From NCBI GenBank assembly GCA_024509875.1, contig JAMPIV010000299.1:1-64000 (forward strand): 64,000 bases of DNA, in the 5' to 3' direction. The notes under the pieces were generated by a model. That model searched no databases and was not told the DNA's origin. It saw only the letters and a program-made list of their open reading frames with translations. The stretch comes from Oreohelix idahoensis (lineage: Eukaryota; Mollusca; Gastropoda; Stylommatophora; Oreohelicidae). How positions within the stretch are numbered: the first letter of the stretch is position 1; each line of letters starts with the position of its first letter. Position numbers and translations under genes: made by a program. Positions 57,881 to 64,000 of the stretch are shown in pieces.

Positions 57881-59695
57881 ACATTGGAATTGGTTTTGTG
57901 TTATTTTATTATTCCTGCAGCAATGGCCTTAAGGCCTGTAACTTCAAGCAGAGTAGTTTTTGAACAGAATATTCCAGTAAAAGGGAACAGGTGGATTTCG
58001 TCTTTTTTTTTTTTTTGTCTGTATAGCCACATAAACTCTGTGACTAGAACTTTACTCCGTTCTTCCACTGCTCAGTTGCAGATCCATCAGTAATAAATAA
58101 TCCTAGGAACCAATGCTTCTCTTCTGGGTATAAGTTTCTTCAATCATGTCCCTTATACGCTGCTGTAGGGTTATTACTTTACACATGGCTTACAACTCTG
58201 GACTTTTGTGACTCACCCCGATTTCTAGGATTCTTGCTTTCCATGTTAATGAAGGTAGAGTTTTAATGGGATATTAGTCCACATGCATGCTCTCACAAGG
58301 TTCCACTCTGAAATTGGAAACTTATGATCCTATTCTTACCTCCTGGCTAGCGCGTCGAGTCGATTCTGACGAATGAGAATTTCACAGTGCTTCTAAAACC
58401 GTCGCAAGTGTTCAAAGTATATTGTAAATTTCGTCCCGGCACGTTGTTGACAGGCTCCTATCAGAAGTTGTTGTTTTATTACATCTAGAATTGCCCAGGC
58501 TCAATAGTATTAATGACTATTATTTGTTGAGATTTGTAAAATACTATATCCTCATAGGGTAATGTCTGCGTGATTTGTCTTAAAAGCCCCCTTCAACCAC
58601 TTAAGGAATTGTTATGTCCGACTCCGATTTATCGTGTCCGTGCTAAATCTCCTTAAATCTACTTTTCATGGAAACTTAATACACATACTGTCTTTAAGTT
58701 GTGTCTGTTATAGTCACCACCTGATTATTACTGCCCTTCACTTGGCAAACAAACATTCACCGGTAACCAACTAGGTGTGTTCTCGCTCCACTCGTAGAGA
58801 AATAGGAAGTTACAATACCAATATCAGCTATAACCAAGCTCGAGAGGCGATCTTCGTAATTTTTTTTTTTTTTTTAAATCCGCACATCATTCGTCTTACA
58901 CGAGAATTTTACCAACATGATGTCGTCAATATCACATGACCTGGGGCTACTCTCTTAGCGTGAGATCACAAACAGACATGACGAATTTGATTATTGGAAG
59001 AAGTGTAAACAATGACTGGGCATGTAACTCCAAGGCGTGTAATGAGAAATAAGTAGATTTTTGAAGTCAGAGAAAATACGACAAATGAATGACCAATAAC
59101 TGAGCCACAGCTAGGCAAGCGGGAAATGGAATAATACTAATTAGATGTGTGCACATGAGTCTTTTTTCATATAAGTTCCTCCCAGCTAAAACGCCACATA
59201 CAGGTACCTGAGAGCATAAACTTCCAACTGTATCTTTCACTATTTAGTAGATAAAAATGTAATTCTATACGAATCCCCATAGTCCGTTGATTATCGCTTT
59301 AACAATCCATTGTGCGAGTGAAAAACCATCATCTATCTCAAAAGGCGAAAGTGAAATATTAGCGATATCAATCTTGCTTTCCGAAAATGGAACTGGTTGA
59401 CGGTCGTTTTTCCTCTTCTTCGTGCGGGTTCGTGCTATTTGTTCATGTGAGATGTCCTACACAAAAGTCCGGTTCTTGGCTTAGTCATGGATAAAGAGGT
59501 TGATAAGAATGCGCCCCTATAAACCCAAACAACTTTGTTGGATGTCCGTCATGCTGTTTGGACAATGGTCATCCGTGCAATTTTCAAAGCAGAGATTGAC
59601 AGTCCTTCTCTATAATACTGATTTCGGCTGTTGTCCATGCTGTCCAAGCGTACATAGAAGCGATGGACCAATCTCAGTCTGTATAAGTGACTGTT
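57881..59695. other. No recognised gene
   Basis: Ordinary composition resumes, but I see no coherent frame. Spurious single-base insertions may be present, since the LINE copy just to the right shows them. A T-run lies at 58858-58875. Confidence 0.35.
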
Positions 59696-59699
59696 TCTG

Positions 59700-60165
59700 T
59701 TTGATTGTGTCCAGCATTGAATTTTAACATTCATTCCTATTCTCTGCCCGATGGCAAGCTAATGAAAGTTGTATCGTTGTTGGGTCTGCTATCCTGATGC
59801 GCTTGATAAGGTTCTTCTTTCCTGGAAGGCGATTGATGTTCATATTGTTTCCCGTTTCTACACACGTTTGCTACACTTAATCTTCTCACTCAAGTTCTTG
59901 TATGCCACAGCGTAAATAGGGCAGCTCTCACTCACACCTTTGAGGCAGATCGTGGAAATGAAAGGTCGCATAGAATGAACCAAGGAACAGGAGGGAAGAC
60001 AATATTAGCTGCCTTTGGGGAAACTCCCCATATTTTTTAGGAGAATTTTCTATTTAGGGAGGATTTTCTTCTTTGTGGCCACTTCCATGGAGAACTCCTT
60101 GCTTCCCCGATTGTGTAAGGAAACGCTGATTCCTTACATTTTCCTCCATATGTCACATGCTGGCT
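59700..60165 (-). pseudogene. LINE reverse-transcriptase fragment (noisy second copy)
   Basis: It parallels 60920-61240 of the neighbouring LINE: CAGCATTGA...CATTCTCTGCCC, then GGGCAGCTCTCAC...CACACCTTTGAGGCAGATCGTGG and the block that ends GATTGTGTAAGGAA. It is about 10 percent longer, mostly through small insertions, as in the left array. The YADD region corresponds to the sequence around 59910 but is disrupted. Same orientation as the main LINE. Confidence 0.65.
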
Positions 60166-60189
60166 GTTTTCCTTAATAGAGTAGTTTCT

Positions 60190-63171
60190 CATTCCCTAGG
60201 CCATGCTTCATGTGGTAGTTACTGGAGATCTTAACCCTGAAATCTTTGATGTTGTTTCCAATGGGGTTAGGAGAGTGTTTGAATTATTTCCCTTTTGTGA
60301 AGATCTGGTAGTTTCAACCCTTGTAGGTGGTCTGATTGAGTTTTTTTGGACGGGCGATGCAGCAAATACTGCTTCCCTTCAACCTCCGCCACTGGCTAAA
60401 TCTCTCAAATTCTACTTTTTCATTGGATGTGGCTGGCTTGTTCTTGTACTTTTCTGTGCTTGGATCGTGGTCTCTTAGTGTGCACGTCTGTATGAAATAA
60501 AGTTTGAATGCTGTGATTTTTTCCATTTCGTTTATTGGTGTGGTCTTCATGGCACCCTCTAGAACAACCGAAGCGCTTGATTTGTTTTACTACTATATCC
60601 AAAGGCTTGGTATGGTGTGATTTGGCATGAGCTACGTATGGTCCTTGCAGCTGAACCATATTCTAATACTGGTCTTATTGCACCTGTATAAACTTTCTTT
60701 AGTGTTGTTTCGTTAAATCCCCAACTTGATCCAGCTCAGAATGGCAAGTTTTTCTTCTTGCTTTGGCCTCTGTTCTCTCGATGTGGGGCCTCCATGTCAT
60801 TCTCTTATCTGATATAATGCCCAAGTACACCGGTTCCTCATCTGTTTGGACATGTATATTTCCAAGTCGTATCTTATCTGCTTTGTCTTTGTTTGAGAGC
60901 GTGAAAAGTGTTGTTGAGGATTTTTCAGCATTGATTTACACCATCCATTCTCTGCCCATGCTGCTATGTTGTCTGCTGTCCTTTGTATTCGCTTATTAGC
61001 GATAGTTAGATGTTCTTCTACACACCACACCACCAAGTCGTCAGCGTATAGGGCAGCTCTCACACCTTGAGGCAGATCGTGGATGAGGTCATTGATGAAC
61101 ACAAGGAACAGGGTGGGAGACAATATTGAGCTTTGAGGAACTCCATATTTTAGGAGGATTTTCTTGCTGTTGTGGCCTTCCATGGAGACTCTTGCTTTCC
61201 GATTGTGTAGGAACGACTGGATCCATTTTCTCATATTACCATTGATTCCGTTTCTTTGCAGTTTTACTATTAACCCGTCTTTCCATGCTTTGTCAAAAGC
61301 TTTTTGGAGATCTATCCATAAGGTAAAGACTTTTTTCTTTTCTTTGAAGGCATCTTCAACGATCTGGGACAGGTATGTGATTTGGTCTTCTGTGCTGCTG
61401 CACTCTCTAAACCCCGCTTGTTTTAGCACAAGGCTTATCGGTCTGTAGCTGGTGGCCTTCCTGTTGTCTTTTCCTTTCTTTAAGATGGGGCACATGAGCG
61501 CCTCTGTCCATGTGTGTGGCACACTGCCTGTCATCCAACTGTAGTTATATATCTGCAATAGTTCGCTCATTGCTGTATATCTGTCGTGCTTGAGCATTTC
61601 TTTAGTTATATCATCCGGACCTGGTGATTTCCTGTCTTTAAGTTTCCACAAGGCTGTTTTTAACTCTTCCATAGTGAATGGTTTGAACATGACGTCCGGA
61701 CTGTTTTCATGAATTCTAGTGTGGATTATTTCTTGACGAACATCTCGTTGTCTGCATGAATTGACGGAGATGTTACTTTCATTTCTGTAGGATTCCGCAA
61801 ATATGTCTGCTGCTTGTTTTCCGGTATATAGTTTACCTGCATGCTCTAGTGTAATTGTTTGTCGTTGAGAATTGTTATCGTCATTTAATTGTTTAGTGAG
61901 TTTCCACAATGTTCTCCCTTCCTTTTCAAGCTTTAGTTTATAGGGTTTTTTTCTTCCCGCTTCTCCTCTGGGCTTCTAGTTTTCCTTTGATATTTTTGCT
62001 TTTGTCTTTTGTAGCATGATATGGTTCTGTTGGGATGGTTGCACCTCTGCAGTGTGCCGTGCTTCGTTCATTTCTTCATGTAGTTTTTGTAGTGTGTTGG
62101 ACCAGTATGGTACATAGTTCTTCCTCGCTACTCTCGGTATTGTCTCCTTTGCTGCCTTGAGTACTCCATTATTAAAATCCCTGATGACTCTGTTAATGTC
62201 TATGTCTAGTATCCTAATATCTTTTGTAAGCAGATTTGCTCTGTGTTGGTAAATGGGCCAAATTGCTTTTTTTTATAATTCCATCTTGGCTGACTTGGAC
62301 TTGTATTAATTGTTCTATTAATTTTGATGATTACAGGGCGATGATCACTTCCATCGAGTTGTTCTCCTATTTCCTTTTCAACTATCCAGGCCAAATCAGG
62401 TGTGCATAATGCCACGTCTGGGGTAGAGGTGCTATGCCATCTTCTGGAGTAAAAGGTTAGAGGATCATTAGGGTTGTTTAGAAGGGTTAGGTTATTGTCG
62501 TCTTGCCAGTTTTCTATCTCTTTGCCCCTTCTATCTAGCTGGTTGTATCCCCAGCTTTGGGAATGGCTGTTGAAGTCTTCCACCGCTAAGAAGTTTCCAC
62601 TGGGAACGTCTATACTAGCCATGTTCAGAGATATGTCACTGTTGCAGTAGAGGTTTAGGAGATCTAGTTCCAGAGTGTTATGTTTAAGATGGATTACTTG
62701 GAATTCTGCACCTTTTTATGTCTTGGATTCTATAGCATTGAGGTTATTCCTTATCAGTGTTAGTATGCCACCCTTCTTCCGATATTTTCTGTCCGCTCTG
62801 AAGCATTGATAGCCCCGTATCTTAAAATGTTTTCTTTCCTGTAGGTGGGTTTCTTGTATGCAGCAAATGCTAATTTCTTTCCGAAATAGGGTATTTTCTC
62901 ATTCAGTCTTTTTGTTGTTGACTGCATTCCAATGCATGCCATTCAGAAGGGTCGTCGTATTATCTGGTTGGCCAGTTACTTTCCCCTTCCGCCTCCTGGC
63001 TGCACTGGGCAGACTAAGGGGACCTCCAGTAGCTGAGGGTGGATTTTGTCGAGGCTCAGAATCCGGCACTGCTCCTGCCTGGAGGAACTTTACAGGGCGA
63101 GCACCAAAACGATAATTTTTGGACATGTGTTGAGTAGATGTATCAAACCTAGGCGGGTTGCGTGGTTGCAT
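60190..63171 (-). pseudogene. Non-LTR retrotransposon (I/Jockey-like) endonuclease and reverse transcriptase
   Basis: Reading leftward on the minus strand: a proline-rich leader with RPVKFLQAGAVPDSEPRQNP (63130-), then the endonuclease with ICCIQETHLQERKHF (62860-), EDFNSHSQSWGY (62585-), STPDVALCTPDLAW (62430-) and GSDHRPVI (62350-). Reverse transcriptase at 60797-61909 has RKSPGPDDITKEML, SYRPISL, GFRECSSTEDQITYLS, FTLWIDLQKAFDKAW, GVPQSSILSPTLF and ALYADDLVVWC. About 35 residues are missing between SYRPISL and QAGFREC. The thumb region (60314-60600) has AMKTTPINEMEKIT. RNase H and the C-terminus are absent. There are several frameshifts, but the catalytic YADD (61035-61046) is intact. Confidence 0.85.
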
Positions 63172-63479
63172 GGTTGCTGGTGCGCCTCCTGGCCTGGTAC
63201 CTCTGACTTCAGCACTTGTTCTTAAGGCAGAGTGTGCTCATGCCTCCCCCTCTGGCTGGGGGATTTGACTTCCCCGTTACCTCGTTTGCTATCCCATATT
63301 GCCTCCCGCTGGGGTTAATACACATCCTTCGGCAAGATTACTGGGTATAACGGAATCCACCACTAGTAGGTGAGGTAGACTTGGGCAGGAGAGGCTAACT
63401 GACATGTTGAGTCTTGTATTGCGCATCACTGCCTTATTTGGACCCCACTGGTGACGGTTATATGTGCTTTCTGTATTCC
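63172..63479. other. No separate gene; spacer between two LINE copies
   Basis: CT-rich sequence that may be the 5' leader of the LINE to the left. The open stretch at 63289-63483 is not recognisable. Confidence 0.4.
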
Positions 63480-63770
63480 TCATATGTTGGGCATCTTTGA
63501 AGCAGATGTTCAGTAGTCATTTTATCAGTGACACATTTACACTCATCGGTAGTTCCTATCTTGAACGTGTTGAATAGATGGTATTTCAATCTGTTCTGGC
63601 CCGGGCGGAGTCTGAAGATTAATTACTTTTCTTCTTCTGCTGAGCCGGTAATATGCATAATTTTGTGTGAGTCCTGGATGCTCTGCATCCTCTCTCTTTC
63701 TATTAATGGTTCTGATAAAACTCTTTGCTTCTTCAGAAGTTATGTTTGTAAACCTCACACTTCTGTAGTT
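63480..63770 (-). pseudogene. C-terminal fragment of another I/Jockey-like LINE
   Basis: On the minus strand I read HPGLTQN-AYYRLSR, PGQNRLKYHLFNTFKIGTT, then CKCVTDKMTTEHLLQRCPTY, the Cys/His-containing end that follows RNase H in I-type LINE polymerases. Because it lies upstream of the main LINE's endonuclease, it belongs to a different copy, perhaps one end of a head-to-tail pair. Frame-shifted between the parts. Confidence 0.65.
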
Positions 63771-64000
63771 TTTCTATTGCCTAGTTTTCAACTTCTTTAT
63801 TTCTCACAAGTGCCTGAAACATACCTGTATGTGTGTATTATTTGCGCTTGTATCAGGTGGATGTAGCTATCGAAAAGAAAAATATTATAAGGAAACATAT
63901 AGATACTTTTCAGTTAACCTTGTGAGACCTACCTAACAGAGTAATGTTGACTGGCTCTTTAAAACCTTGATTGACGAACCAGACGATATTGATAGCGTTG
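63771..64000. other. No recognised feature to the window edge
   Basis: No coding frame or repeat that I can support. Confidence 0.4.

Noticed and set aside
60797..60999. Plus-strand open stretches within 60203-61448
   Set aside because: They are antisense shadows of the minus-strand LINE polymerase.

Overview
This window is nuclear DNA of an invertebrate animal, most likely a mollusc. The evidence is indirect: a rhodopsin-like receptor gene of a type I associate with gastropod receptor expansions, split by an intron with GT-AG sites, and several animal-type LINE and LTR retrotransposons. There are no bacterial operons. Almost everything is mobile DNA; the one host gene I can support is the receptor at 33.2-36.9 kb (minus strand).

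Region 1-30.9 kb is one Ty3/gypsy-type LTR retrotransposon in a tandem arrangement. A left-hand fragment gives LTR end, primer-binding site, gag and integrase (1-3153). It is joined to three consecutive units of about 8.6 kb, each made of integrase, reverse transcriptase, RNase H, polypurine tract, LTR, and a 3.1 kb non-coding block I call F. A fourth unit starts and breaks off at 30.93 kb. Integrase lies BEFORE reverse transcriptase, the reverse of the usual Ty3/gypsy order; this is the Gmr1-like arrangement. Units 1 and 2 and much of unit 3 carry dense single-base insertions that look like uncorrected long-read error, so frames there are broken and boundaries approximate. From about 23.3 kb the sequence is cleaner. 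Unit 3 has taken two further insertions that each look like a solo LTR.

Region 30.9-45 kb holds LINE 3' fragments, the receptor gene with a solo copy of the array LTR in its intron (5-bp target duplication), a decayed LINE (39.6-41.7 kb) carrying a nested LINE tail, and two similar promoter-like modules.

Region 45.6-47.8 kb is a DNA transposon with imperfect inverted repeats that start CACTG, encoding a decayed copy of a widespread animal protein family for which I know no assigned function. With its 3-bp flanking repeat, the element suggests that this orphan family is a CACTA/Chapaev-like transposase.

Region 50.3-57.9 kb is an extreme adenine-rich, mostly C-poor tract that looks like a sequencing or assembly artefact or an exceptional low-complexity block. 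Region 59.7-63.8 kb holds three LINE copies, all on the minus strand.

The elements act independently; no pathway is encoded. What ties them together is a history of nested insertion, solo-LTR formation and tandem amplification.
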